From: JADCCX01 sp031372765
Lineage (GTDB): Bacteria; Pseudomonadota; Alphaproteobacteria; Rhizobiales; Beijerinckiaceae
DNA: 10,274 nucleotides
NCBI GenBank assembly: GCA_031372765.1
Contig: JANMLW010000257.1
Location: forward strand, 1-10,274
Direction of reading: 5' to 3'
Shown: in pieces, positions 1 through 6,612 of the stretch
Position numbering within the stretch: the first letter of the stretch is position 1
Layout: each line of letters starts with the position of its first letter
Made by a program: the position numbers and the translations under genes
Notes under the pieces: model-generated
The model's database searches: none
The model's input: only the letters and a program-made list of their open reading frames with translations
What the model was told of the DNA's origin: nothing

Positions 1-9
1 TATGAGTGA
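1..9 (+). CDS. bchL: Possible 3' end of bchL (partial)
   Basis: Codons TAT GAG TGA in frame 1 would end an upstream protein in Tyr-Glu, and the TGA shares its last base with the bchM ATG (TGATG). BchL, the iron protein of dark-operative protochlorophyllide reductase, normally precedes bchM in this cluster and usually ends in a short acidic tail after a Leu-Leu-Gly motif. Only two codons are visible, so the identity rests on gene order and the fitting stop codon, not on recognisable protein sequence. Confidence 0.3.
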   Translation, partial: YE

Positions 10-725
10 TGCTGACAGGCACCTACAAGAAACGGCGGGGCGAACTCGAAACCTACTTCGACAGGACCGCTGTTGATGCATGGGCAAAACTCACCTCGAC
101 AGCACCTGTAGGCCGCGTTCGTGCCAAAGTGCGGGCTGGACGCGACGAAATGCGCGAAACACTGTTATCTTTCCTGCCAGATGATCTTACGGGTCGGCGC
201 ATCCTTGATGCCGGTTGTGGCACTGGCGCATTTGCGGTTGAGGCAGCGCGACGTGGTGCGCAAGTCGTTGCAATTGACCTTTCATCAACGCTCGTGGAAC
301 TGGCACGGGAGCGGCTTCCGCGTGATCTTGGCCACGGCTCCATTGATTTCCGCGTGGGTGATATGCTTGATCCATCCTTGGGACGGTTTGATCATGTTGT
401 TGCGATGGATTCCCTGATCCATTATAAAACGACCGACGTTGCGCGGTCGCTGGCCGGTCTCAGCGCCATTACGAAAAACTCAATCATCTTTACGTTTGCA
501 CCTCTCAATCTTCTGATAGGCGGCCTTTATGCCGTCGGTAAGCTGTTTCCGAAGTCGGATCGTTCGCCACGGATCGTACCCGTATCCAAATGGGGCCTGT
601 CCCGCAGTATCGCAGATGAGCCCTCTTTGAGCCAATGGTCGCAGGGGCGGACTCGCCGTATCTCCCGTAGTTTCTACATCTCCCAGGCCTTCGAGCTTGT
701 AAACGGAGCTGCGGATCGTCCATGA
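9..725 (+). CDS. bchM: Mg-protoporphyrin IX O-methyltransferase BchM
   Basis: BchM transfers a methyl group from S-adenosylmethionine to the C13 propionate of Mg-protoporphyrin IX, giving the monomethyl ester that the cyclase (acsF here) uses next. The 238-residue protein has the family N-terminus YFDRTAVDAW (about residues 16-25), a SAM-binding motif I ILDAGCGTG (65-73), the acidic ribose-binding end VVAIDLS (86-92), and the BchM-typical GDMLDPSLGRFDHVVAMDSL (117-136). Length is normal for the family. An in-frame TGA at 3-5 blocks extension upstream. GTG at 6 is an alternative start one codon earlier, but ATG at 9 is preferred because it forms a TGATG overlap with a possible bchL stop. The stop overlaps the lhaA start as ATGA, so the two are probably translationally coupled. 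Confidence 0.95.
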   Translation: MLTGTYKKRRGELETYFDRTAVDAWAKLTSTAPVGRVRAKVRAGRDEMRETLLSFLPDDLTGRRILDAGCGTGAFAVEAARRGAQVVAIDLSSTLVELARERLPRDLGHGSIDFRVGDMLDPSLGRFDHVVAMDSLIHYKTTDVARSLAGLSAITKNSIIFTFAPLNLLIGGLYAVGKLFPKSDRSPRIVPVSKWGLSRSIADEPSLSQWSQGRTRRISRSFYISQAFELVNGAADRP

Positions 726-2170
726 AACGGGTCAACGAAATCATCATCAGGCGGCTGTCGCAGATCAATCTGCGCTATCTGCCGTTTGCTGATGCTGCAA
801 CTGTTGATCTGCCTTTGGCAAGGTTGCTCCGCCTGGCGCTGTTCCAGGTGTCTGTGGGCATGACCACCGTGCTGCTGCTGGGCACACTGAACCGCGTGAT
901 GATTGTTGAGCTTGGAGTATCCGCCGGGCTTGTTGCAGTCATGGTTTCGCTGCCATTTCTGTTTGCACCCTTGCGCGCTTTCATCGGCTTCAAGTCAGAC
1001 ATCCATAAATCGGCTTTCGGTTGGCGGCGCGTACCCTATCTGTGGATCGGCACAATGCTGCAATTTGGCGGTCTGGCCATTATGCCCTTTGCCTTGCTGA
1101 TCCTGTCGGGTGATGGTGAAGGACACATCATCTTCGGACATATCGGAGCTGCCCTCGCCTTTCTTCTGGTGGGCGCAGGTCTTCACACAACGCAGACTGC
1201 AGGTCTTGCCCTGGCAACGGATCTGGCCCAGCCCGCAACACGGCCGCGCGTCGTGGCCTTGATGTATGTTGCTCTGCTGCTGGGCATGATCGCGAGCGGA
1301 TTGATTTTTGCTGGACTGCTGGCGGATTTCAGCGCGCTGCGTCTGATACAGGTTATTCAGGGTGCGGCTGTCGTGACCGTGCTGTTGAATGTTGTGGCCA
1401 TGTGGAAACAGGAGGCACGGCACTCAGCTGCGCCTGCTGACAAGACACGGCCGGCTGACTTCAGCACAGCATGGGCTGCCTTTGCCACCAACAGGCAGGC
1501 TTATCGCTTTTTGCTGGCAGTCGGGCTTGGAACTGCTGCTTTCAACATGCAGGATATCATTCTTGAGCCCTATGGTGCTGAAGTGCTGAAGATGACAGTC
1601 GGTGCCACGACATTGCTGACCGCACTCGTTGCCGCCGGTTCCTTGGCAGCTTTTGCCGTTGCGGCGCGTGCCCTCGCTTCTCAAGTCGATCCTATCCGAC
1701 TTGCCGCGATAGGCGTGCTGGCGGGAATGATCGCTTTTCCCGCCGTGATTTTTGCCGGTGCGCTGACATCTGCCACCCTGTTCTGGATAGGTGTTTTCAT
1801 GATCGGCTTTGGAGCTGGTCTTTTTGCTGTCAGCACGCTGACGGCCGCCATGAGTCTTGAAACCTGCGGCCTGACCGGGTTGGCCGTGGGAGCATGGGGG
1901 GCTGTGCAGGCAACGATGGCCGGGATTGCCATTGCAAGTGGTGGATTGATCCGTGATGGCGTGGCCGCGTTTGGTCGGCACGCCGGCGAAGGCTCGGTCT
2001 TCTCTGCTCCTGCCATGGCCTATTCGGTCATCTACTACATCGAAATCATCCTGCTGTTTGCCACTTTGGCGACCCTTGGGCCACTTGTGCGTCGCGCCAG
2101 TCAGGATACAATTCAGAAGACTGCTCCTGCCGCATCTGCGGGTATGGGGCTTGCCGAAATTCCAAGCTGA
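722..2170 (+). CDS. lhaA: LhaA / PucC-family (BCD) light-harvesting complex assembly protein
   Basis: This 482-residue polytopic inner-membrane protein belongs to the PucC/LhaA branch of the major facilitator superfamily. LhaA supports assembly of the light-harvesting 1 antenna, probably by delivering bacteriochlorophyll or protecting the antenna polypeptides during insertion. Roughly twelve hydrophobic segments are visible, for example around residues 33-56, 67-85, 107-128, 141-165, 178-200, 294-318, 327-347, 352-378 and 435-456. The loop SAFGWRRVPYLWIG (97-110) and the segment NMQDIILEPYGAEVL (275-289) are characteristic of the family. The relatively hydrophilic stretch at about 228-250 would be the central cytoplasmic loop. 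LhaA rather than PucC is chosen because of its place between bchM and puhA. The start ATG overlaps the bchM stop by four bases. The transport activity itself is inferred from the family, not seen. Confidence 0.93.
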   Translation: MKRVNEIIIRRLSQINLRYLPFADAATVDLPLARLLRLALFQVSVGMTTVLLLGTLNRVMIVELGVSAGLVAVMVSLPFLFAPLRAFIGFKSDIHKSAFGWRRVPYLWIGTMLQFGGLAIMPFALLILSGDGEGHIIFGHIGAALAFLLVGAGLHTTQTAGLALATDLAQPATRPRVVALMYVALLLGMIASGLIFAGLLADFSALRLIQVIQGAAVVTVLLNVVAMWKQEARHSAAPADKTRPADFSTAWAAFATNRQAYRFLLAVGLGTAAFNMQDIILEPYGAEVLKMTVGATTLLTALVAAGSLAAFAVAARALASQVDPIRLAAIGVLAGMIAFPAVIFAGALTSATLFWIGVFMIGFGAGLFAVSTLTAAMSLETCGLTGLAVGAWGAVQATMAGIAIASGGLIRDGVAAFGRHAGEGSVFSAPAMAYSVIYYIEIILLFATLATLGPLVRRASQDTIQKTAPAASAGMGLAEIPS

Positions 2171-2179
2171 CTTGTCAAG

Positions 2180-2186
2180 AAGGAGG
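2180..2186 (+). promoter_or_regulatory. Strong Shine-Dalgarno site of puhA
   Basis: AAGGAGG lies 7 nt before the puhA ATG. It is the most complete ribosome-binding match among the photosynthesis genes here, and it fits the need for the structural H subunit in far larger amounts than the biosynthetic enzymes around it. It also fixes the puhA start. Confidence 0.85.
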
Positions 2187-2193
2187 ACACACC

Positions 2194-2973
2194 ATGCAAT
2201 CATCCCTTTTGGAACATTACGATCTCGCTCAGGTGGTGCTTTACCTGTTCTGGATTTTCTTTGCCGGGCTCATCTTCTATCTGCAACGCGAGGCGCAGCG
2301 TGAAGGATACCCGCTTGAGGTGGACACACAGCCTGGCAGATTCAGGGCAAAAAGCCTGCTTTTCTATCCACCCGCAAAGACATTCGACATGCCCCACGGC
2401 GGTACACGGACAGCGCCGAACGGACTTGCTGACACCAGAAGCATTGCAGGCGCTCCTACCGGGAGGTTCCCCGGTGCTCCCCTTGAACCGACTGGGACCA
2501 ATCCGATGCTTGACAGCATTGGACCTGGCTCCTGGGCAGAACGCTCGGATACACCGGACCTGACGCTTGAAGGCAGCAACAAGATCGTTCCCCTGAGGGT
2601 TGCCGGTAGCTACAGCCTTTCATCCCGCGATCCTGATCCGCGGGGCTTCTCTGTCATGGGATGTGACTACGAAAATGGTGGCAAGGTGGTTGACCTGTGG
2701 GTTGACCGTTCGGAATGCCTTATCCGCTATATCGAGATAGAGGTTCCTGATGGAAAGAAGACCAGGAATGTTCTGCTGCCAATGACATTTGCCGTTATCC
2801 AGACCAGCCCTGCCCGCGTAAAAGTGGAGGCAGTGACCGGGGCACAGCTGGCGCATGTTCCTGCAACCGCCAAACCTGACTCTGTAACCCTGCTCGAAGA
2901 GGACAAGATCTGCGCATATTATGGTGCAGGAACGCTTTACGCTCTCCGGAAGCGCCAGGAACCACTCATATGA
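2194..2973 (+). CDS. puhA: Photosynthetic reaction centre H subunit PuhA
   Basis: PuhA caps the cytoplasmic face of the L/M reaction-centre core, supports quinone QB protonation and helps assembly of the complex. The 259-residue protein has one N-terminal transmembrane helix (about 11-31, ending GLIFYLQRE) followed by the invariant REGYPLE (36-42). A cytoplasmic beta-rich domain follows, with GPGSW (110-114), GCDYENGGKVVDLWVD (156-171) and the C-terminal VTLLEEDKIC (231-240). Against the Rhodobacter sphaeroides H chain as I recall it, the proton-entry residues Asp124, His126 and His128 are Thr, Glu and Ser here at the same numbers, while the Glu173 equivalent is kept as Glu174. The start follows a near-perfect ribosome-binding site, and a 23-nt gap separates it from lhaA. 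Its stop overlaps puhB as ATGA. Confidence 0.98.
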   Translation: MQSSLLEHYDLAQVVLYLFWIFFAGLIFYLQREAQREGYPLEVDTQPGRFRAKSLLFYPPAKTFDMPHGGTRTAPNGLADTRSIAGAPTGRFPGAPLEPTGTNPMLDSIGPGSWAERSDTPDLTLEGSNKIVPLRVAGSYSLSSRDPDPRGFSVMGCDYENGGKVVDLWVDRSECLIRYIEIEVPDGKKTRNVLLPMTFAVIQTSPARVKVEAVTGAQLAHVPATAKPDSVTLLEEDKICAYYGAGTLYALRKRQEPLI

Positions 2974-3665
2974 GCCATGACGATTACGCAGCAGAGCCTG
3001 ATCCATCTCTGCCGGGACAATTGCCAGCGGGTGAAAGCATCCTTTGGCAGGGCAAACCGGACTGGCTCAACCTAGCCTGGCGGGTATATCATCTGCGTGA
3101 AGTGACAATCTACTTTGGTATCCTGATGATCTGGCGCGGTTTCAGTGCCTGGTGGGAAACCGGAGTTCTTGCGCAGGCACCATTGGCAGTCACGCCTCTT
3201 TTGGTGCCTGCGGCGCTATGCGCGTTGATCCTTGGCTTGATGGCCTGGTTGAACGCCAGAACGACAGTTTACACAATTACGGACAACCGGCTGGTCCTCA
3301 AGATAGGCGTAGCCTTGCCGACAACGTTCAACTTGCCGTTTTCGGCGATTGGAGCGGCAGAGTTGCGTGAAACCGGTCACGGTTGTGGTGACATTGGTGT
3401 CACCTTGAGCGGCAATGACAAGCTGGCTTATTTGATGCTGTGGCCGCATGCCAGGCCCTGGCGGCTCATGAAGCCTGATCCGATGTTACGCTGCGTACCG
3501 GAAGCAGCTAAAGTAGCACAAATGCTATCCATAGGTCTGCACAAGGCATCGGGACAATCTGCCGCCTTGGCGCAGGCCATATCTCATGCTCAACCGGATT
3601 CAAGAAATCAGTCTGAAGATAAATCAGCTGAAAGTGTAGGTAGCTTGACGACGGTCAGTCGCTAG
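2970..3665 (+). CDS. puhB: Photosynthetic complex assembly protein PuhB
   Basis: PuhB is an inner-membrane assembly factor; in Rhodobacter capsulatus its homologue (orf214) is needed for normal reaction-centre assembly and indirectly for LH1. The 231-residue product opens with the family signature LPAGESILWQGKPDW (18-32). Hydrophobic segments follow at about 46-61 and 72-94, with a weaker one near 111-128. After the second membrane span comes a bacterial PH-like block, RTTVYTITDNRLVLKIG (97-113). Translation starts inside the puhA stop (ATGA overlap), consistent with coupling to the H subunit it helps assemble. The last 40 or so residues are polar and low in complexity, with no recognised motif. 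Function is taken from the family. Confidence 0.93.
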   Translation: MSHDDYAAEPDPSLPGQLPAGESILWQGKPDWLNLAWRVYHLREVTIYFGILMIWRGFSAWWETGVLAQAPLAVTPLLVPAALCALILGLMAWLNARTTVYTITDNRLVLKIGVALPTTFNLPFSAIGAAELRETGHGCGDIGVTLSGNDKLAYLMLWPHARPWRLMKPDPMLRCVPEAAKVAQMLSIGLHKASGQSAALAQAISHAQPDSRNQSEDKSAESVGSLTTVSR

Positions 3666-3688
3666 GGTTGTGAGAAAGGAGAGGCGTA

Positions 3689-4234
3689 ATGAGTGAAAGA
3701 TCTGTTGGAACAACATTCCCGCGCTGGTTTCTGATCGGCATCAGCACGCTGCTTCTGACGACACTGGTTTCTGTCGGTCTTGTGCAATGGACAGGGGTTG
3801 GCGCAAGCCGTGTTTCGGACACGCCAGCTGTCGCCAGTGTTGATATCTGGTTTGATCCGCAAAACGATGGAACCATGCTTGTACGGCGAGCCTCGGACGG
3901 CGATACACTTGAGGTTCTACCATCCGATGGTGGAGGCTTCATGCGCGGCGTAGCGCGCAGTCTTCTTCGTCAGCGTGCGCTCAGCAATTCCGACAAGGCA
4001 CTCCCCTTCACGCTTTCACAGCGGGAAGATCAGCGCTACTTTATTTTAGATACGAAACTGGGCACTAAAATGGAACTTGACGGTTTTGGACCAAGCAACA
4101 CGCAGTCAGTCGGCCGCGTCTTGAAAGCCGGCCTCGCGGCAGCTAAAAGTCTGGACAAGCAATCCCTTTTGAATCCAAACAAACTGGACGAAACGTCTAC
4201 CGCAGCAATATGGATTGACAGAGGCTCAAAGTGA
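3689..4234 (+). CDS. puhC: Photosynthetic complex assembly protein PuhC
   Basis: PuhC is a membrane-anchored protein of purple bacteria that supports the organisation of the reaction centre-LH1 complex; its biochemical activity is unknown. The 181-residue protein has a short polar N-terminus, a single transmembrane anchor at about 12-34 and a soluble domain that would face the periplasm. Family features in that domain are GGGFMRGVARSLLRQR (81-96), PFTLSQREDQRYFILDT (106-122, the D-G-R-L-like strand of the family) and LDGFGPSNTQSV (130-141). A clear ribosome-binding site (AAGGAG, 3676-3681) lies 7 nt before the ATG. The 23-nt gap after puhB contains nothing else. The stop forms a TGATG junction with the next gene. 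Confidence 0.9.
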   Translation: MSERSVGTTFPRWFLIGISTLLLTTLVSVGLVQWTGVGASRVSDTPAVASVDIWFDPQNDGTMLVRRASDGDTLEVLPSDGGGFMRGVARSLLRQRALSNSDKALPFTLSQREDQRYFILDTKLGTKMELDGFGPSNTQSVGRVLKAGLAAAKSLDKQSLLNPNKLDETSTAAIWIDRGSK

Positions 4235-4551
4235 TGTCTCAGGCCTCAGATAGCGTCGTGAACAACAATGCCAAACGGTTTGATGTCGGTTGTACGATTG
4301 AAGTTTCGCACACATTCGAAAGCCTGCACGCACATGTTGAACTTGATGGCAACATTGCGATTTACCCCGGTGACGAGGTGATTGTGCATGGCGCCCCCAT
4401 CAAGGTACCGTATGGTGAGCAGGCCACGATCAAGCGCACTGCAACAATCGTTCGTGCAGGACCGATCGAGCGGTTGTGGACAAAGATGACAGGACGGTTC
4501 GAGATGATGGAGCTTCTGGAGTTCAGCTTCTCTGAAAGGACAAACCTGTGA
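4234..4551 (+). CDS. bciE: Probable BciE, accessory subunit of the O2-dependent Mg-protoporphyrin monomethyl ester cyclase
   Basis: The small gene directly upstream of acsF in alphaproteobacterial photosynthesis clusters encodes BciE. In Rhodobacter sphaeroides BciE is required with AcsF for the oxidative cyclase that closes the fifth ring of bacteriochlorophyll. The product here has 105 residues, no signal peptide and no membrane segment. It has a beta-rich middle with IAIYPGDEVIVHGAPIKVPY (41-60), then ATIKRTATIVRAGP (64-77) and a C-terminal helix-like ERLWTKMTGRFEMMELLEF (79-97). ATG at 4234 overlaps the puhC stop (TGATG); GTG at 4231 is an alternative one codon longer. The stop overlaps the acsF GTG start, which would favour equal synthesis of the two subunits. 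The name rests on position, size and recalled family similarity; a search against characterised BciE would settle it. Confidence 0.75.
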   Translation: MSQASDSVVNNNAKRFDVGCTIEVSHTFESLHAHVELDGNIAIYPGDEVIVHGAPIKVPYGEQATIKRTATIVRAGPIERLWTKMTGRFEMMELLEFSFSERTNL

Positions 4552-5627
4552 CAACAGCATTGGTGAACACCGATACACGCGGGGTAGACACCTCGGAAGC
4601 AACCCGTGTCGCCCAGCAGGATACCATGCTGACGCCGCGGTTCTACACCACGGATTTCGAGGAACTTGATCGCGTTGACGTCAGTTCCGTGCGCGAGGAA
4701 TGGGATGCTCTTCTGGCGGAAATGAAGAGCGATCCCAACAAGAAACATTTTGTGCGCAACAAGGAATGGAACACCGACTTGGCGACGATCCGGGAGCCCT
4801 TGCGGAAGGAATTCATCGATTTTCTGATCAGTTCTTGCACGGCAGAGTTTTCAGGCTGCGTGCTGTACGCAGAAATGAAGAAGCGCGGAAAAAACCCTGA
4901 TATCTGCGAGCTTTTCAAATACATGAGCCGCGATGAGGCCCGGCATGCCGGGTTCATCAATGATGCGCTGAAGGATTTCGGCATAGGTGTCGACCTGGGC
5001 TTTCTGACACGGGCCAAAAAATACACGTTCTTCAAGCCGAAATACATTTTTTACGCGACCTACCTCTCCGAGAAAATCGGCTACGCCCGCTACATCACGA
5101 TCTTCCGCCATCTTGAGAAGCATCCAGAAAGGCGCATTCATGCTATTTTCAAATGGTTCGAGGAATGGTGCAACGATGAGTTCCGCCACGGTGAGGCTTT
5201 CTCGCTGCTGATGCGTTCAAATCCAAAGTTGACAAGTGGATACAATGTCTACTGGATCAGGTTCTTCCTGCTCGCGGTGTTTGCAACGATGTATGTGCGT
5301 GACCATGCCCGTCCGGAGTTTCATAAGGCCCTAGGCATTGATCCTTCGGATTACGGCTTCAGGGTATTCCGAATAACCAGCGAGATTTCGAGACAAGTGT
5401 TTCCGGTGTCGCTTGATCTTGATAATCCACGCTTCAAGGCCGGTCTTGAGCATCTCCTCATGTTGCACAGGGGTGTCGCGGCTGCTGATGCTCAGGGCAA
5501 CATTATGGGTAAGCTGAAACGCTGGGGTTTCACGGCAAGAGCTGGCGTTACACTGGTGAAGATGTATTTCCAGCCAGTCATCCACCACACGCTTCCGGCC
5601 AAGAGCCGGTTGCAGCCAAGCTACTGA
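4548..5627 (+). CDS. acsF: Aerobic Mg-protoporphyrin IX monomethyl ester oxidative cyclase, diiron subunit AcsF
   Basis: AcsF is the catalytic diiron enzyme that uses O2 and electrons to convert Mg-protoporphyrin IX monomethyl ester into divinyl protochlorophyllide, forming the isocyclic ring. The 359-residue protein carries the two E-x-x-H iron-binding motifs DEARH (129-133) and DEFRH (210-214). Further candidate ligand glutamates lie in CTAEFSG (97-103) and in FKWFEEW (201-207). The N-terminal LTPRFYTTDFEELD (28-41) is typical. Translation begins at GTG 4548, overlapping the bciE stop (GTGA) behind GAAAGGA. An ATG at 4626 would also leave the core intact but would drop the usual 20-30-residue leader, so GTG is preferred. 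Presence of acsF means pigment synthesis can proceed under air. The anaerobic cyclase bchE is not in this window. Confidence 0.97.
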   Translation: MTTALVNTDTRGVDTSEATRVAQQDTMLTPRFYTTDFEELDRVDVSSVREEWDALLAEMKSDPNKKHFVRNKEWNTDLATIREPLRKEFIDFLISSCTAEFSGCVLYAEMKKRGKNPDICELFKYMSRDEARHAGFINDALKDFGIGVDLGFLTRAKKYTFFKPKYIFYATYLSEKIGYARYITIFRHLEKHPERRIHAIFKWFEEWCNDEFRHGEAFSLLMRSNPKLTSGYNVYWIRFFLLAVFATMYVRDHARPEFHKALGIDPSDYGFRVFRITSEISRQVFPVSLDLDNPRFKAGLEHLLMLHRGVAAADAQGNIMGKLKRWGFTARAGVTLVKMYFQPVIHHTLPAKSRLQPSY

Positions 5628-5643
5628 AACAGGGGGCAGGACG

Positions 5644-6612
5644 TTGCTGGATACCGTTACACCAGTGGTGGCGACACTTTTCATCTGGTGGTTCAGCACA
5701 GGTGCCATCCTGTATCTGGATGGCCTGCCACGCCGTACATTCAAATGGAGCATGTCGGCAGCGACGCTGATTGGCGTAGCGGCCCTTTTGGGCATCTGGA
5801 TAACAGCCAACGACACAACCCCAACCTCAGCCTATATCGCCTGCGCCTGCGCCATTGCGGTCTGGGGATGGAACGAGATGGGATTTCTCATGGGCCATGT
5901 CACCGGCTCGAGACGCACACCCTGTCCGGAAGGCGCAAAGGGTTTTCAGCGGTTTGTCTATGCAAGCCAGAGCATCATTTATCATGAACTGCTGATCGTT
6001 CTTTCCGGCGCCGCAATTGCCTGGGCAACCTGGGGCGGAACCAATCTCTTCGCGCTATGGACCTTCCTGATACTCTGGGGCATGCGGCTCAGCACCAAAC
6101 TGAACATTTTCCTGGGTGTTCCTAATATAACGATCAATTTTCTACCGGATCATCTTGATTATCTCAAAAGCTACTTCGCCCACAAGGCGATGAACCTGCT
6201 TTTTCCACTATCGGTGAGTATCTCGACAGTCATAACGGTCCTGTTGATACAGGCGGCGGGTGCCGCTGGGGCTGGCAGTCATGCCGCTATCGGTTTTTCA
6301 TTACTGGCCACCCTGATGGCACTGGCTGTCATCGAGCATTGGTTTCTGGTCATCCCACTTCCGTTCGGGGACATGTGGTCATGGGGGCTCAAGTCCCGCC
6401 AGCACACTGCGCCGCAAACAGTGCAGGTATCTGAGGCGATCAGCCATGAGGCAATTCACTTTGCCGGTACGACACCCGCTTCAGCTTTGGTTTCAACCGT
6501 TGCAGCCCAAACTGTTCTACCCCAGACAATACCATCCAATAGTAATCTGTCTTCCAGCGATCCAGCGAGAGGCTGGTCGGAAGGCATATCTTGTGCAGGA
6601 GTAAGCCGATGA
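5644..6612 (+). CDS. puhE: Photosynthetic complex assembly protein PuhE
   Basis: PuhE is a polytopic membrane protein of phototrophic Alphaproteobacteria that modulates reaction-centre and bacteriochlorophyll production; its mechanism is not known. The 322-residue product has about seven hydrophobic segments: 5-24, 37-55, 62-84, 111-130, 134-150, 186-206 and 213-238. Family landmarks are LFIWWFSTGAILYLDGLPRR (12-31), QSIIYHELLIVLSG (109-122), STKLNIFLGVPNITINFLPD (150-169) and EHWFLVIPLPFGDMWSW (231-247). The start is a rare TTG at 5644 with AGGGGG (5631-5636) 7 nt upstream; GTG at 5668 is the next option but would cut into the first membrane span. The last 70 residues are polar, rich in Ser, Thr and Ala, and appear longer than in homologues I recall. 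The stop overlaps hemA as ATGA. Confidence 0.88.
   Translation: MLDTVTPVVATLFIWWFSTGAILYLDGLPRRTFKWSMSAATLIGVAALLGIWITANDTTPTSAYIACACAIAVWGWNEMGFLMGHVTGSRRTPCPEGAKGFQRFVYASQSIIYHELLIVLSGAAIAWATWGGTNLFALWTFLILWGMRLSTKLNIFLGVPNITINFLPDHLDYLKSYFAHKAMNLLFPLSVSISTVITVLLIQAAGAAGAGSHAAIGFSLLATLMALAVIEHWFLVIPLPFGDMWSWGLKSRQHTAPQTVQVSEAISHEAIHFAGTTPASALVSTVAAQTVLPQTIPSNSNLSSSDPARGWSEGISCAGVSR
6597..6601 (+). promoter_or_regulatory. Shine-Dalgarno site that decides the hemA start
   Basis: AGGAG lies 7 nt before ATG 6609. It selects that codon over an in-frame upstream start at 6591, which would add six residues not typical of HemA and would place this site inside the coding region. Confidence 0.75.

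Noticed and set aside
1424..2203. Long - strand open frame (259 codons) opposite lhaA
   Set aside because: It lies wholly antisense to a clear membrane-protein gene, its predicted product is rich in Gly, Arg, Ser, His and Cys with no family features, and it has no sensible ribosome-binding site. It is a shadow of the GC-biased coding strand.
6591..6608. Longer hemA starting at 6591
   Set aside because: It would add MCRSKP, which is atypical for the family, and would bury the AGGAG ribosome-binding site inside the gene; ATG 6609 fits the family start and overlaps the puhE stop.
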